A stretch of DNA of 64,000 nt from Enterococcus termitis (lineage in GTDB: Bacteria > Bacillota > Bacilli > Lactobacillales > Enterococcaceae). The notes below the pieces were generated by a model. That model did no database searches and was not told where the DNA came from. It saw only the letters and a program-made list of their open reading frames with translations. The DNA is taken from assembly GCF_001730305.1 (NCBI RefSeq), contig NZ_MIJY01000002.1, forward strand, positions 62,001 through 126,000, read 5' to 3'. The translations under genes and the position numbers were made by a program. Positions 63,108 through 64,000 of this stretch are shown here, in pieces (position 1 is the stretch's first letter; each line of letters starts with the position of its first letter).

Positions 63108-63151
63108 GAGGCTGAAACAGAAGCAAACAAACTTCTGATTCGGCTTCTTTT
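63108..63151 (+). terminator. Hairpin between ahpC and ahpF-like gene
   Basis: GAGGCTGAAACAGAAG (63108-63123) pairs with CTTCTGATTCGGCTTC (63132-63147) with mismatches, then TTTT. It may reduce read-through so that ahpC is made in excess. Confidence 0.55.
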
Positions 63152-63174
63152 AAAAAGGAGACAGGAGAAAATAT

Positions 63175-64000
63175 ATGAGTCAAGAAATTTATGATTTGAT
63201 CGTGATCGGCGGCGGTTCTGCGGCCTTATCTGCGGGAATTTATGCAGGTCGTGCGATGCTGGATACCTTGATTATCGAAAAAGATAAAATCGGCGGACAA
63301 GTAACAACCACTTCTGAAATCGTTAATTACCCAGCGATTCGAGCAACAACTGGTCCTGAATTGATGGAAGAGATGCGTTTACAAGCGCTGGACTTTGGAG
63401 TTGAATTTACCACCGATGAAATTATCGATGTTGATTTGAGCCAAACAGTAAAAACAGTGAAATCTGCGACTAAAACATATCAAGCGTATGCGGTGATTAT
63501 TGCTACAGGTGCATCTGCACGTAAAATTGGTTTCCCTGGTGAAGTTGAGTTCACTGGCCGCGGCATTGCGTATTGCTCTACTTGTGATGGCGAATTTTTC
63601 CAAGGTTTAGATATTTTCGTACTAGGCGGCGGCTATGCAGCAGCAGAAGAAGCTGTTTATTTAACGCGTTACGGTAAATCAGTCACAATGATCATTCGTG
63701 AACCTGATTTTACCTGTGCTAAATTAACCGCAGAGGCTGCTAAACAGCATCCGGATATCAAGATTGTCTATAATACAGAAGTTAAAGAAATTACCGGAGA
63801 CGATTTTGTTCGTAAAGCAGTTTTCTTCAATAATGAAACAGGTGAGGAAACAACCTACGAAGCACCAGAAGGTAGTACATTTGGCATGTTTGTCTTTGCA
63901 GGAAACAAACCAAGTACGGAAATTTTTGAAGGAAAAATCGAGTTGGATCGCGGGTATGTGCCTACGAATGAAAACATGGAAACGAACGTACCAGGTGTTT
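63175..64000 (+). CDS. ahpF: AhpF-like/thioredoxin reductase-like flavoprotein (partial)
   Basis: The first 275 codons; the gene continues beyond the window. N-terminal FAD-binding IGGGSAALSAG at 11-21, then the redox-active CSTC at 134-137 (Cys134, Cys137) and a second Rossmann VLGGGYAAAEEA (NADPH/NADH-binding). It starts directly with the thioredoxin reductase part and lacks the N-terminal Trx-like domains of E. coli AhpF, as in the enterococcal form. It probably recycles AhpC. RBS AAGGAGACAGGAG before ATG 63175. Confidence 0.88.
   Translation, partial: MSQEIYDLIVIGGGSAALSAGIYAGRAMLDTLIIEKDKIGGQVTTTSEIVNYPAIRATTGPELMEEMRLQALDFGVEFTTDEIIDVDLSQTVKTVKSATKTYQAYAVIIATGASARKIGFPGEVEFTGRGIAYCSTCDGEFFQGLDIFVLGGGYAAAEEAVYLTRYGKSVTMIIREPDFTCAKLTAEAAKQHPDIKIVYNTEVKEITGDDFVRKAVFFNNETGEETTYEAPEGSTFGMFVFAGNKPSTEIFEGKIELDRGYVPTNENMETNVPGV

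Overview
The window is a compact, AT-rich stretch of Firmicutes chromosome. It looks like Enterococcus, close to the E. faecalis group, judged from dltX-dltABCD, the GluP/YqgQ/GlcK block, the type 2 GalT, the dnaX-ebfC, recR and tmk-darA-holB-ricT-yabA-rsmI order, and an AhpC/AhpF-like pair. The species cannot be named from sequence alone. I see no rRNA, tRNA, CRISPR array, prophage or transposase, so this is mostly core genome with a few accessory insertions.

Layout. 1-10 kb: the end of glpF, a Na/Pi cotransporter, a nucleotide kinase-like P-loop protein, a lipase-like hydrolase, then the operon 5-FCL, rhomboid gluP, yqgQ, glcK and a rhodanese-like protein, followed by a FAD protein and small proteins. 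10-24.5 kb: a complete galactoside locus. It has a divergent ArsR-type regulator, a sugar-binding lipoprotein and two permeases, a small membrane protein, two GH2 glycosidases, then galM, galK, galE, galT and galR. Imported galactosides would be hydrolysed inside the cell and the galactose fed to the Leloir pathway. No transporter ATPase is encoded here, so a shared one elsewhere is implied. 24.6-27.4 kb: a surface protein with an Ig-like domain and a sortase-like domain, divergent from an Mga-type regulator.

27.5-36.8 kb: DNA replication and repair housekeeping (dnaX, ebfC, recR, tmk, darA, holB, ricT, yabA, rsmI). It is interrupted between ebfC and recR by three accessory genes, one of them a PTS IIB-like protein with no cysteine. 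37-42.5 kb: amtB-glnK behind a GlnR-like site, then an HD hydrolase, DNA polymerase IV and photolyase behind a promoter holding a perfect LexA box. 42.5-46.7 kb (minus strand): an SDR oxidoreductase and the anaerobic ribonucleotide reductase genes nrdD/nrdG, with two NrdR boxes upstream.

46.9-54.6 kb: a Bce-type ABC exporter and the D-alanylation operon dltXABCD, both relevant to cell-envelope defence. 54.7-64 kb: an M42 peptidase, a DUF975 protein, an MBL-fold enzyme, lipoate ligase, a TrmR-like methyltransferase, a quinone oxidoreductase-like protein, a HhH DNA glycosylase-like protein without Fe-S ligands, a DUF915 hydrolase, and ahpC with the start of an ahpF-like gene behind a PerR-like box.

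The least expected items are the SOS-type HD-dinB-phr cluster, the sortase-like protein lacking the catalytic arginine, the cysteine-free IIB protein, the repeated AGTTAAA sites at the divergent galactoside promoters, and a family of dispersed hairpin-plus-tail intergenic repeats (four copies).
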